A DNA stretch of 64,000 bases from Elymus sibiricus (taxonomy: Eukaryota; Streptophyta; Magnoliopsida; Poales; Poaceae), in contig CM077670.1 of NCBI GenBank assembly GCA_039707655.1, positions 143,324,001 through 143,388,000 on the forward strand, read 5' to 3'. The translations under genes and the position numbers were made by a program. Of this stretch, positions 12,101 through 24,010 are shown piece by piece; position 1 is the first letter of the stretch; the number at the start of each line of letters is the position of its first letter. Under the pieces are notes generated by a model, which searched no databases, was not told the origin of the DNA, and saw only the letters and a program-made list of their open reading frames with translations.

Positions 12101-13322
12101 TCACCAAACCGAGCTCATCAAGTGCAACGACATTTGCCAGTATGGGACGGCCCTGACTTAGTCTATTGTCTTGCCTCTTGTCGGTACCACCAAATAGGGA
12201 GGGTTATGCGTGCGTGCTGCCCTGATCAGGTAGACGACGATAATCCTATGAGCCCATTTTGGTTATGTGCGCACGTCCCCGTTTGGGACAGTTTTGTTTG
12301 GCCACGACGGTGGCAGGTGTCACGGGGTGACACAGGGGCCACCCAGGACATGACCCTGGGAGGGTATGATTGTCGGTGGGACCGAAAGAGTGCCAGGCAA
12401 TAGACAAGTTTTGTTGGAGCAGCACTGGTCCACCCGATTTGGAACATGTACTAAAGTACGAGGCCAGGAGCTCCATGGTGTGGGTAAAGTGCGCAACCTC
12501 TGCAGAGTGTAAATCTATTCGAATTGCCGCATCCTCGGTCATGGACAGTTCGTACTCGGCCACTATTTGGTCTGTGTCGAGTCGGGAGGGACAAACTATA
12601 TAACGTTTGGTTAAGACTGAACCAGAGAAAGGTATGATCGGTCAGACTTATAGTGCAGATGCATGGACATCGGATGACGTCAGGTATATGATGTTGGCCA
12701 TGCGATGGCTATGAGATGAGTGGTCGGATGACCAGAGTACTTGGATTTGGTTTGTATCATGACATATTCGGAGTATGGATTAATTACGTGATATGCTTTA
12801 TCTTCGTTATACCACAGATAGTTTACATGCTAGATAATATTGCTATGACATGATGGTTAACACGACTGCATGAATAATCTTGCTAGATGATCCTATCATA
12901 ACATGATAGTTAATACTGTTAAGATAACAAATGCATGCTTGAATGCCATGGATTGCATTGCTTGGTGTATATGTTGGTTTGGTTTGCTTGCGAGTACATT
13001 CAAAAGTACTCAGCGGCCTTCAATGTGGCCAGGTTCACCTAAGGATCCGACGTTCGCTAGCGAGGAGCCGGAGTGTTCGCGGGCTAGAAGAGTAACCCAG
13101 TCAGATCCCTGTGGATTGGAGCCGCTCCAGGACCATGCTGCCTTAGATAGAGCTTTTCCGCTGCCATTCCCCTTGTAATATATCATGTAAGACTGATATA
13201 TCCATTAATAGAAATGTTTGTGTTCATGATACTTGTTGTAAAAGCGCACGCCAGAGTGATTTTCCTGGGCTGGCGTGTGCGGCGACCTTCTGGCTACAGT
13301 GGTAATCAGGCGGGGCGCCACA
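9145..13322 (+). repeat. Element C 5' LTR (4178 bp)
   Basis: It starts TGTGACCCCCTGG and ends GGGGCGCCACA. A TATAAATAG box at 10824 divides an AT-rich left half from a GC-rich right half with a GAAGAAGAGGAGGAGG stretch near 11296. The end at 13322 is chosen because the minus-strand relative at 62860 also ends in TGGCGCCACA and because the PBS then lies 5 bases away. Confidence 0.88.
10824..10831 (+). promoter_or_regulatory. TATA box of element C LTR
   Basis: TATAAATA is flanked by CCGGCCGGC and GCCGCGGCC. The identical box is at 17821-17828 in the 3' LTR. Strong conservation and GC-rich flanks make it the likely promoter. Confidence 0.8.
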
Positions 13323-13327
13323 ACGGA

Positions 13328-13340
13328 TGGTATCAGAGCC
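13328..13340 (+). promoter_or_regulatory. Primer binding site of element C (initiator tRNA-Met type)
   Basis: TGGTATCAGAGCC is the standard plant PBS complementary to the 3' end of initiator tRNA-Met. It starts 5 bases after the LTR end. Confidence 0.9.
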
Positions 13341-16126
13341 AGGCTGACTGTAGGTTACCCTAGCCAGATTTCATTGCCTCTTGATCAGTAGAAAGCCCAG
13401 ATGGATTTCAGCCATCTTTGCCAAGCAGGCACGGCTACTATTGATCATAAGGCAACTCCCTAGGCTTTTGGCTCCATCAGACCCCAACTCTCGTGGCCTC
13501 TGCTTCCGGTGTGAAATGTTCGCACCAGGCAACGACCCGTGAGCCCAGAACCCCTAGGTAAACCAGATATCCCCACCTTGCTTGCTAACCATGTCATTTC
13601 TCTTCTCAAATCCAGTTTCCTTTGGGAAACGCCTATAAATTCTATCTTTTCCCTGACAACCCTAGGATCGTTGACTAAGCCACTTTGGCTATGGTCGTGC
13701 GTCGAGTTTGATGTTCCCTAAGGAAGTAGTAGGAGCTTGACCCCATATGCTATCAGGAGCATTGTGTGGTTTTGCTTCTAAGTCCTTAGAGGTGCATCGA
13801 GTGCGCTATACTAGTTATACTAGTGAACCTTCGGCCATATGTGTAAGGTCCGCCAAAATTTGAGATTTATTTGCTTTGGTTTTTTCGCGGTTCTTGCTTC
13901 TTTTGTCGATTCTGTTCTGTTGCCCCGACTGGATCCATCTGCAAGAGCTATCAAAGAAGACCAACACACAACTTGGATAATACCCAATAATCCAAATTCA
14001 GTAAGAGTCAAGTCAATCCAACTACCCGATATTCGAAGCATTATCACCGGATCGGTCAGGAAAGAAGAATGGGTCAGAAGCATACTCTACGTGCTACAGA
14101 CAAGGTCAGAATATGCCTGAGAGAGTTTGTATCAGAATTGATCACAAAAGAACAGCCAGATGAGCTATCAGTAATGGACACCAATAGGGACAAATTATTC
14201 CGTCCTCGACACCAGGATTATTTTAGCCAGTGGGGTGAACCTTGAGTCTTTTCTTAATGGACTCAAGAATCATTTATTACCCTCGGAAGCTATATTTCAA
14301 GAATGTGAATGTGCCGAGAGCAACAACAACACTCTGGTATGTGGATACACATTTCAAAACATATTTTGGAATTTACCAGTCCATATACAAAATTTTCTGG
14401 GCACTATGAACAAGATTTGCGAGACATATGGATAAGTCCACGGCTATCCGGAATCAATGAGAATTCCAAACACCTAGAAGCTCAGCTAAACCGAATGAAG
14501 TTATCCGTCAACTGCTTACTACCAGCAACACGTGGTTTGAATGCAAAGCGTATTCCAAATTAATTACCAACATGAAGTCTGCATCAGTTGTGCAACCTTT
14601 ACAGCAACAATGAGCGGACCAGCAGAAGGACAAGTGTTGTGCATGACCAACGGAATATCTTCACACAAGGTATGGTCTATACCAAGTGTTGGCTCCGCTA
14701 TGGGTAAATTCCGGATACTCCGGAAGGAAGCCAGAATCAGCCACAGGCCCGACTGCGTATCACAGTGCAAGGCTTTTGGGTACAAGGAACCCAGCCTTCC
14801 TCCGCAAGCTATTGGAAAGAGCTTACGACGCAGGACTCCCAGTCCTCCTCGCTACGTCACTTGGTGGGAAAGAATCTTCTGGGGTATGGCACTCCCATCT
14901 TCCTCAGCCTGCTACCGCGTAAAGCTTCCGGCATAAGGCACCTGACCTTCCGCAATAAGTCACATGAGGGAAAGCTTCCGAGGTATGATACCCAGCCTTC
15001 TTCAACACGCCATCGTGCCCACGACAGTCTTGTTAGAAGCACGAACTAGTCTAGGCACACGCCTGCCTCAGAACTCGGTGGTTATGAAAAGATTTATCCT
15101 ACTTTGCATATGTTGTGAGCATGCAGTCCAGGGGATCAGTTCATGCGAGCCACTCGTACACGGGAATGACTGTGCTCAAGAGAAACATCGGCCCCATAGT
15201 TCAAGGCAAGGATATGAGCACAGCCACCCCTACGAGATATGCAAGAGTAAATTGTGAATACAAGCCCAACAAGCTGGGTTATGACCAAGGAGCCATGATG
15301 GTGGGTCATGACAAGTTCCCCAAAAGGAACCCCCAAGAACAAGGAAGTCTTGAATAAACAATCTCCGCGATGGTCAATGAAGTAAAGCTCCATAGACAAG
15401 GTGATATTGCCCATCCTTGTCAGACTCTTGCATATACGGCCACAACAATGCAGCCAGCATGTCATCATGAATACGGGCCATCAACCAAGATCAAAAGTTA
15501 TGCTCCGAAGAATGCACGGAATGATAGCCATATTATGTCAGGTCAGTGGTCATAGCAAGGACCACAGAGGCTATATATGGTAGAGCCATCTCAGAGATTA
15601 CCGTCTATGATTACTTTGTGATCATGCCCGACATTTCAGTTGGGAACCTCCTGAGAACGAAGTCAGAATGCAAGAGACAGGAAGAAAGCATCTGTATAGA
15701 ACCCACAGCCAGATTGAGCATTCCGACAAGGCAAAAAGAGAGCCACTCCTAGCCACTGCAAGCCATACAAGCACATGAGTCCGGTACCCAGAAAGAATGT
15801 CTCACCCTTGGCAGTCAGTGTACGAAGTATCACAATAAAACCCGAAGCAGCTAGTCCCAGGCCAGGGAAACCCGATTATTTGTCGATACTTGGAGCTACC
15901 CACCAACCCCAGCCAACAAAATACCAGCACAAAGGGTTTGCCTGACAGGAAAGAGAAGGATTCAATGCAGCCGTCTGAAAAAGACAGCACCTGAGCCAAC
16001 AAAAGAGGCAGTTAAAAGGTCAGTAAACAAATGAAGACAAGATAGCTGATGGATCCAAGTCGCACACAGGTATGTTCCCCCTTAGCTGGGAGGTAAGCCC
16101 GGAAATCTCGAGGACGAGATTTTCTT

Positions 16127-16138
16127 AAGGGGGGTAGG
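16127..16138 (+). promoter_or_regulatory. Polypurine tract of element C
   Basis: AAGGGGGGTAGG lies 2 bases before the 3' LTR. It would prime plus-strand DNA synthesis. Confidence 0.85.
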
Positions 16139-16140
16139 TT

Positions 16141-19100
16141 TGTGACACCCTGGTTTTCGCTCCTTGTTTTTTTTTCCTTCGCGGGATTTGGCTCCCGTCT
16201 TTTTTCGGTGTTATTGGATTTTCTCTTGCCTTTGGGTATATGAAGACGGTCATTTAGTCTTGCCTTCCCTATCCAACCAGAGATTCTCTTCAGTCCAACC
16301 CTGTCACCCAAATTTTGTTCTCAGGATTTTGCCACCGAAACCCTACTCTCCGATCTACCGGAAGGGAAACCCTAATTTCCTCCGTTACAAAGGAACCCCA
16401 ATTTCCTTTGATCTTTTTCCTCCCAAATTTCTCCCGGTGATCATCCTATTTTTTTAAACCCTGGATATGCAAAAATATTGCTAAGTCATTTGCAATATTT
16501 TTCATTTAAAATTAATTCTTTTTTCTGTCAGTTAAAGGAATTAAATCCAGGAAAATATCTATCCATCTCCAAAGCTCATGAAAACTTGTGGAGATATTCT
16601 TTGTGATCATATTGAGCTCCAATAAAAATATTGGCCATAATTAAATAAGGGAAATTGCCTTTTCCTATTTAAAGCCAATATTGCACTTTGGGCACTTTCC
16701 AAAGGAACTACCATTTTGGTAGTCAGGAAAAATCCCAAATAATTTGCGGAGCTTCTCCTATCCTTATCTTCAACATTTCCATCAAGGTCCCAAGTTCCAC
16801 AGTTCAAATTTTGAGTGCATCTTCCAATTCTTGTTTTTGGATCAATTTTGAGGTTATGAAGCAACTATATTTTATATTGCTTCAAAATTCTCAAATTAAT
16901 CCAGGACCTCAAATTCCCTATATGATGTGACTATGCAAAAATTCACATCATTTTATCTAGCAATTTTCTCCCAAAAATTCCATCTAGTTTCTGTCCAGAT
17001 TCAAGCTCTGTGAAGGAAGTACCACTTTGGCATTTCTAAATTAGCTGAAATTTTTCCAGTACCTTCATATATCCAAATCATCACCCTACACCGAAATTCA
17101 GTTCATTTCATCAAGCCAAATGAGTGCAGCTTCAAAGTCAAGTTTATGGACCAAATTTGGCATTGCAAAGGAAGTATATGCAAACTTGGCCCAAATGGCT
17201 TCAAATTTTACCAGAACCTAGTACTTCCTACCATATTTCATTTTGACAAAGGTTCAGCTCCCCTCTCTCATGCATTTCTCCACAAGGATCTGTCCAAGTT
17301 TTAGGTCAGAACCTTTGTGAGCTCCAATCAGTCAACTCCTGCCTCCACCTCCATCCAAAATCCTCATATGTCAACTCACTGACCTCTGATCTGTCTATTT
17401 GACATGGTTTCTTGGACAGTTCCTGGCTTGGCCATGTTGCTAGGGTGGTGACCACCCATCTGGCATGCCACCAGAGAACTCCGCTCAGTTCCAGAGCCAT
17501 CCTCGCCGGATGCAGCCAGCCCTGGCTTGTCCGGCCATGTCTAGAGGGTTTGCGCCGTCCACGCGCCCCTCTCTAGCCCCTTCCCCTCTCCGGATTCTTC
17601 CTCCTCACGCCACGGCGAGTGCCGCCACGGCACTGTTCGCTCGTGACCGCCGTCGTTTTCTCTTTGTCACCTCTATCCCTTGGCCGTTTCCTCGCCGTAG
17701 CGTCGCGTCGAGCTGCTAGTCGTCAGGTCGGCACCACTCCTCACTCGCCAGCTCGCCGGAGCTCCAGTGTGCGGATGAGATCGCCACCGCGGCCATCCCT
17801 ATAGACCCGCTTCGGCCGGCTATAAATAGCCGCGGCCGAGCCCCTCCCCGAGCGACTCCACCTCACCAGCCCCTCTCCACCCTCCTGGTGCCTCGCCCCA
17901 CCTCTCAGTTGAGCTCGGGAAGCTCCCCCGCACCGCCATCGCCGCCATTGCCGCCGACAGCCTCTGCTCAAATTTGAGCAAGCCTGGCTCCCTTCCCTCC
18001 CCATTTCTCCACCTGAGGTACCCATCCACCACGGTTAGCCTCCCCAGCTCCTCCGCTCATCGCCGGGACACCCGTGACCGCGTGCCCAAGTGTAGCCGAC
18101 GACCCCATCCGCGGGAGCCCGCATCGCCGCCACCCGGGTCCTCGTCGCCATCCGTGCTCCGACGGGGTGAAAGCGGCGTCCGCTCCTGAGCACTTCGGTG
18201 GTCGGAGCGCTCCAGGAGATGGCCGGAGTTGGTCGGGCGAGCGCCGGTGCCGGCGGCCTCCTGCAGCTCTGGAAGCGGGCGTCGGGGGAAGAAGAGGAGG
18301 AGGAGAGGGAGGAGAGAGAAGGTGGTGCGGACCCCACCTGTCATCGGCTTAAGCTCGGCCCCGCACCCGCCACGTCAGTTAAGTGGAAACGTATTCCCTG
18401 GGAATACGCTTTCCCTTCTCAAAAGCGCAATCTACCGCAGCCGCGGGCAGAAATGCGCTTTCCTTTCCAGAAAGCTTATTTTCAAAAATACGCCTTCTGC
18501 TTCCAGCCGCCGCCGAATCCCTTAGTTTGCGGCCGTACGTCGGTTAAGCGCAGAGATGAACACTTTTTCGTTTATTTTCTGCCTAACGAACGAACGCCCG
18601 TAACTTTGCGACCGTAACTCCGATCGAGGTGAATCCAAAGCCCACTTCTTCAGTTCGTCGAGCCCGTTCTGATGAGATCACTTTCACCATGTTTACACTT
18701 TCTGAAAATGCCCATTTTGCCCTTGCCCTTCTATCAGGCCCTCCGAGAGAGAATCTTTTCCGGCGAATTTTTCCGCGAGGTGATTGCACTTCTCTCCGGT
18801 GAATCCGTCTACCCCCAGGCAAGCCGACCATCTGATATATGCCCTAAAGCATTGCTCTATGTTATTCTTGCGTGTTTAATTAATCAATATGCCTGTGTTA
18901 GTAATAATTAAACTCCTGCTAGTTCGGATTTGCTATTTACATTACCTGCTAATGCTCATCATGTTATTACACTGGTGACTCGTTCTATGGGGATAGGTTG
19001 TTATGTTTTCATCATGCATTACCATTGTTATTGCTATGATAAAGAATGTGACTTAATGATAATAACCTCCTCCGTCGGCTAGATCGAGTCATAGTGTCAC

Positions 19101-20294
19101 CGAACCGAGCTCATTAAGTGCAACCACATTTGCCGGTATGGGACGGCCCTGACTTAGTCTATTGTCTTGCCTCTTGTCGGTACCACCAAATAGGGAGGGT
19201 TATGCGTGCATGCTTCCCTGATCAGGTAGACGACGATAATCCTGTGAGCCCAGTTTGGTTATGTGCGCACGTCCCCGTTTGGGAAAGTTTTGTTTGGCCA
19301 CGATGGTGGCAGGTGTCACGGGGTGACACAAGGGCCACCCAGGACATGTCCCTGTGAGGGTATGATTGTCGGTGGGACCAAAAGAGTGCCAGGCAATAGA
19401 CAAGTTTTGTTGGAGCAGCACTGGTCCACCCGAATGGGAACATGTACTAAAGTACGAGGCCAGGAGCTCCATGGTGTGGGTAAAGTGCGCAACCTCTGCA
19501 GAGTGTAAATCTATTCGAATAGCCGCGTCCTCGGTCATGGACAGTTCGTACTCGGCCACTATTTGGTCTGTGTCGAGTCGGGAGGGACAAACTATATAAC
19601 GTATGGTTAAGACTGAACCAGAGAAAGGTATGATCGGTCAGACTTATAGTGCAGATGCATGGACATCGGATGACGTCAGGTATATGATGTTGGCCATGCG
19701 ATGGCTATGAGATGCGTGGTCGGATGACCATAGTACTTGGATTTGGTTTGGATCATGACATATTCGGAGTATGGATTAATTACTTGATATGCTTTATCTT
19801 CGTTATACCACATATAGTTTACATGCTAGATAATATTGCTATGACATGATGGTTAACACTGCTGCATGAATAATCTTGCTAGATGATCCTATCATAACAT
19901 GATAGTTAATACTGTTAAGATAATAAATGCATGCTTGAATGCCATGGATTGCATTGCTTGGTGTATATGTTGGTTTGGTTTGCTTGCGAGTACATTCAAA
20001 AGTACTCAGTGGCCTTCAATGTGGCCAGGTTCACCTAAGGATCCGACGTTCGCTAGCGAGGAGCCGGAGTGTTCGCGGGCTAGAAGAGTAACCCAGTCAG
20101 ATCCCTGTGGATTGGAGCCGCACCATGACCATGCTGCCTTAGATAGAGCTTTTCCGCTGCCATTCCCCTTGTAATATATCATGTAAGATTGATATATCCA
20201 TTAATAGAAATGTCTGTGTTCATGATACTTGTTGTAAAAGCGCACGCCAGAGTGATTTTCCTGGGCTGACGTGTGCGGCGACCGTCTGGCCACA
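16141..20294 (+). repeat. Element C 3' LTR (4154 bp, last 24 bp deleted)
   Basis: It aligns with 9145-13322 to the end, but stops at CTGGCCACA and then goes straight to the target duplication GTGGG. The 5' LTR has 24 more bases, from GTGGTAATC to GCGCCACA. The missing piece is bounded by CTACA/CCACA copies, so a short-repeat deletion explains it. The TATA box is at 17821. Confidence 0.88.
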
Positions 20295-21335
20295 GTGGGC
20301 TGCCATGCCTTCACCCGCAAGCTGTGTCGCGTGGTCTGGCCCGCGAAGTTCAAGCCTGAGCTGCCTCCGCGCTACGACGGCACCCCCAACCCCACGGAGT
20401 TCCTCTAGCTCTACGCGCTGAGCATCGAGGCGGCGAACGGCGACGACAAGGTCATGGCGAACTGGTTTCCCATGGCCCTCAAGGACGGCCTGCGCTCCTG
20501 GCTCATGAACCTCCTCGAGGCGTCCATCTCATCGTGGGCCGAGCTCTGCAGCCAGTTCGTCGCCAATATCAAGGGCACATAGGACCGCTCCCTCACCATC
20601 AACGACCTGCGGCGTGTGCGGCAGCTCCCAGACGAGACCCTCCGCAAGTACATCCAGCGCTTCAGCCAGGTGCGCAACAAGATCCCGCGCGCCTCCGACG
20701 CGGCTGTCATCTCTGCATTCTCCACCAGAATCATGGACGTCAAGATGCGTGAGAAGCTCGCCATCAACGGTGAGCTCGACTCCATGCTTGAGCTGCTCGA
20801 CTTCGCCGACAAGTGCGCCAAGGCTGAAGAAGGCCGCCTCTTCGTCCACAACGACCCTGACGCGGCGCTCGACGCCGCCAAGACCAAGAACAAGGACGTC
20901 AAGCGCAAGGGCCCTGCCGTGCTTGCAGTGGAGCCCGAGCAGAAGCGCGGCCGCGACCGTGACATGCCCAGGAAAGACAGCCGGCCACTCTGCGCCTATC
21001 ACAACATTCGCTCCCACAGCACCGAGGACTGCCAGGAGCTCAAGCTGCTCCGCGACAAGCGCCAAGGCCGCTGAGACGACCGCAATGGCCGCGGCGCCGG
21101 ACGTGGAGGTGGCCGCGGCAGCAACCGTTGGGACGGCCGCAACGGCAGCGGCAACTTCCGCCAGGGCTGGTGCGACCAGGCTCGTGAGGCCGCCTGGCAC
21201 GACCAACCCCGTGAGGCGAATCCTCAGGCCAATGCCGCTCTTCCGCCGCTGCCGCCGCCACCCCGGAGGATCGACGCCATCACCTTCGACTCCAAGGACC
21301 ACCCCAAGTCCACGGCCTCCGCAGGCGCACTCCCC
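20295..21335 (+). pseudogene. gag: Element B gag core, zinc knuckle and linker to protease
   Basis: Gag continues after the insertion of C. The retrotransposon gag core is seen as FKPELPPRYDGTPNPTEFL (20350-20406), LKDGLRSWLMNLLE and LPDETLRKYIQRF. A Cys/His knuckle CAYHNIRSHSTEDC ends the nucleocapsid region near 20992-21033. An Arg/Gly-rich linker then runs in the same frame into the protease, so gag and pol form one polyprotein. Nonsense codons are at 20407, 20580 and 21072; several look like CAG to TAG or CGA to TGA changes, as expected from deamination of methylated cytosine. Confidence 0.88.
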
Positions 21336-21926
21336 ATGTTGTGCACTCCCACCATCAGTAACGTCGCGGTCGCCAAGACCCTCATCGACGGGGGTGTCGA
21401 CCTCAACGTGATCTCCATCGAGACCTTCGAGACGCTCCAAGTGCCCTACGACCAGCTGATGCCGACCAGGCCCTTCTCCGGAGTGACCGATGGCTCCACC
21501 ATCCCACTGGGGCAAGTGCGCCTCCCTGTCACCTTTGGTACCCGCAAGAACTACCACACTGAGCTCATCGACTTCGACGTGGTGCACATCGGCCTGCCTT
21601 ACAATGCCATCTTGGGCTACCCAGCTCTCACCAAGTTCATGGCGCCCACCCATCATGCGTACAACGTCCTCAAGATGCCCGGCTGCAGCGGCATTATCAC
21701 CGTCACCTGCGACGAGAAGGACGTGGCTAGCACCCTCGAGCGTGCCTACAAGGCTATCGCTATCACGCATCCGGCTGACGAGGACGTGGCCGAGCCTCCT
21801 GAGGCCGCGCACGCGAAGAAAAAGCAGTTATTCTCTCAGGACTGCGCCGAGACGAAGAAGGTGTCGATGGACAGCAGCGGCTCCGGCCCTGCCTTCACCA
21901 TCCGCGCTGGCCTTCCTCCTGCATAG
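21336..21926 (+). pseudogene. pol: Element B aspartic protease
   Basis: LIDGGVDLNVIS (21390-21425) is the active-site region; plant gypsy proteases have DGGS, here changed to DGGV. LPYNAILGYPALTKFM follows about 60 residues later, as in the family. It is read through in frame from gag and ends in a TAG at 21924 that is in frame with the RT, so it is probably a mutation. Confidence 0.85.
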
Positions 21927-22862
21927 GAAAGCACGCTCGTCACCTTCCTTCGGGCAAAATCGGATGTTTTTGCCTGGAAAGCATCTGACTTGTCTGATGT
22001 GCCGAGGGAGGTGATCGAGCACAACTTAGCGGTGTGCCCCAATGCACGCCCCGTCAAGCAGAAAGCACGGCGCCAGGCGCCAGAGAAGCAAGATTTCATC
22101 GTCAAGGAAGTTCAGAAGCTCCAGGAAGCTGGGGTCGTTCACGAGGTGCGCCATCCCAAATGGCTCGCCAACCCAGTCGTCGTCCCCAAGAAGGGCGGCA
22201 AGGAGCGCATGTGCGTCGACTTCACCAGCCTCAACAAGTTCTGCCCTCAAGACCCATTTCCACTGCCCCGCATCGATCAGATTGTGGATTCCACCGCCGG
22301 GTGTGATTTGCTATGCTTCCTGGATGCCTTCGCAGGCTATCATCAGATCAAGATGGCGGCCGAACACGTGGAGAGGACGGCCTTCATCACCCCCTGCGGC
22401 ATATATTGCTACGTCTGCATGCCCTTCGGTTAAAGGAGCATGGGCGCCACTTTCCAACGGCTAATGCGCATCATGCTGGGGCCACAAATGGGGAGGAACA
22501 CGGAGGCCTACGTCGATGACATCGTGGTCATGTCTCATGAGGATGGATCCCTCATCACGGACCTCCAGGAAACATTTGCCAACCTGCGCAAAGTCAACCT
22601 CAAGCTCAACCCTGAGAAGTGCGTCTTCGGAGTCCCCTCCGGCAAGCTCCTCGGCTTCCTAGTCTCGCACCGTGGCTTCGAGGCCAACCCAAAGAAGATC
22701 AAGGCCATCTAGAAAATGCGTCCTCCCCGGACCCTCAAGGAAATGCAGTGCTTGGCAGGATGTATGGCCTCCCTGGGCGTTTCATCTCCATGTTTGGCGA
22801 GTGAGCCCTGCCCTTCTTCAAGCTCCTAAAGAGTTCTGGCTCCTTCAAATGGACTCCTGAGG
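21927..22862 (+). pseudogene. pol: Element B reverse transcriptase (broken)
   Basis: Ty3/gypsy RT motifs appear in order: PVVVPKKGGKERMCVDFTSL (22174-22233), FLDAFAGYHQIKM (22318-22356), CMPFG (22419-22433), AYVDDIVVMS with the catalytic YVDD (22507-22536), and LNPEKCVFGV (22606-22635). A TAA at 22431 replaces a Leu codon between CMPFG and MGATFQR. A TAG lies at 22710, and a frame change is near 22750, followed by GRFISMFGE in another frame. The thumb and connection therefore lie in a different frame from the palm. Confidence 0.9.
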
Positions 22863-24010
22863 CAGACGCCGCCTTTGAAGCCCTCAAGAGGTACCTCACG
22901 AGCCTGCCCATCATGGTCGCGCCGCGCTCTCGCGAGCCCTTGCTCCTGTACTTGGCGGTCACACCCCAGACGGCCAGCGCGGCGCTGGTGGCGGTGCGGG
23001 AGGAGGGCGTCTGTGCTAAGGAGAAACCCTCCGCGCCCCTTCAGGCTCGTGAGCCCGCTGAGCCTCGTGAGCCCCCCGAGCCTCGCGAGCCCCCTAAGCC
23101 TCGTGAGGCCGCCGATCCTTGTGAGCCCCCCGAGCCTCGCGAGCCCCCGGAGCCTCGTGAGGCTGCCGATCCTCGTGAGCCTTCCGAGCCTCGCGAGCCT
23201 CCTGAGACTCGTGAGATTCCCGAGCCTTCCAAGCCTCGTGAGGTGCCTGCAGAGCAAGCTGCCACCATAACTACGCGCCTTGTCGAGCACCCCGTGTACT
23301 TCGTCAGCACCGTGCTAAGGGACGCGTGAGAGCGCTACCCTATGCAGCAGAAGCTCCTCCTCGCGCTCCTCGTCCCCTCTAGGAAGCTGCGCCACTACTT
23401 TCAGGGTCATCCCATCAAGGTCATTTCTTCCTACCCCTTCGAGCAAGTTCTGCGCAGCCCCAACGCCGCCGGCCGCGTCGCCGAATGGAACATCGAGTAG
23501 GAAGCCTTCCAGCTGGAATTCTCCACCACCAGAGTCATCAAAGGCGCGGCTCTGGCCGACTTCATGGCAGAGTGGACGGACACATACGAGGAGGAGCCTC
23601 GCGAGGCCTAGCCCCAACTGCCAGGGGACGAGGCGCCAGGCGGCTGGACCATGCACTTTGACGGCGCCTTCTCCCGACAGGGCGTGGGGGGCGGGGTCAT
23701 GCTCACCTCGCCGACAGGGGATAGGCTCTACTACGCCGTACTGCTCTGCTTCAGGCACACCGACTTGGTCTCCAACAACATCGCAGAGTATGAGGGCCTC
23801 ATCGCCGGCCTCAAGGCCGTGCTCGCCCTGGGCATCAAACGTCTGACCATCAAGGGCGATTCACAACTTCTCGTCAACTTCTCCAACAAAAGCTACAAGA
23901 CCAAGGACGAGCACATGGCCGCCTACCTGGAAGAGGTACGTAAACTTGAGAAGCGTTTTCTTGGCCTGGAGCTGCAGCACGTCCCCCGCAACAGCAACAA
24001 AGAAGCCGAC
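22863..24010 (+). pseudogene. pol: Element B RNase H region with additional archaeal-like RNase H
   Basis: The first, gypsy-type RNase H is degenerate: FKWTPEADAAFEALKRYL, then LLLYLAVTPQTASAALVAV, then PVYFVSTVLRDA. It is split by a 70-residue Pro/Arg/Glu repeat. A second RNase H follows at 23650-24010 with MHFDGAFSRQGVGGGV, NNIAEYEGLIAGLKAV, IKGDSQLLV and NKEADDIAKRAS, carrying the Asp, Glu, Asp and Asp metal ligands. That order matches the extra archaeal-like RNase H of Tat-lineage elements (family knowledge). Stops are at 23327, 23498 and 23609. Confidence 0.85.
23046..23256 (+). repeat. In-frame Pro-Arg-Glu-Pro minisatellite inside RNase H of element B
   Basis: About 12 copies of a 15-18 bp unit like GAGCCTCGTGAGCCCCC translate as EPREPPEPREPPKPRE-type sequence. 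It interrupts the first RNase H between LVAVREEG and PVYFVS. The unit contains the same CCTCGTGAG word found across B. Confidence 0.9.

Larger units (their letters stand above)
13323..16140 (+). other. Element C internal domain, no coding capacity
   Basis: I looked in all frames for gag, protease, RT, RNase H and integrase motifs and found none. The longest open stretches are under 135 codons and resemble nothing. Short motifs such as AAAGCTTCCG repeat between 14920 and 14985. The 3' end (16104-16138) keeps the chromovirus layout CTCGAGGACGAGATTTTC then a purine tract. Confidence 0.8.
9145..20294 (+). mobile_element. Element C: non-coding LARD-like gypsy derivative inserted in gag of B
   Basis: LTRs of 4178 bp (9145-13322) and 4154 bp (16141-20294) flank only 2.8 kb of internal sequence with no gag or pol. 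The target duplication GTGGG is perfect (9140-9144 and 20295-20299). The PBS matches initiator tRNA-Met. The 3' end shows the CTCGAGGACGAGATTTTC plus polypurine layout of chromoviruses. Long LTRs around a conserved-length non-coding interior is the definition of a Large Retrotransposon Derivative, known from barley and wheat. Its movement would need proteins from another element. A third LTR of the same family is at 62860-64000 on the minus strand. Confidence 0.9.

Noticed and set aside
13291..13298. End of the C 5' LTR at CTGGCTACA
   Set aside because: It would leave the PBS 29 bp away. The minus-strand copy at 62860 and the GCGCCACA end show the LTR runs to 13322; the 3' LTR has a deletion.
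20529..21812. 427-codon open frame on the minus strand
   Set aside because: It is the complement of the GC-rich gag-protease of element B. It is Val/Gly/Ala-rich with no family resemblance, whereas the plus strand has clear motifs.
23046..23256. Regularly spaced short repeats as a possible CRISPR array
   Set aside because: The units are contiguous, translate in frame and have no spacers; the genome is a plant.
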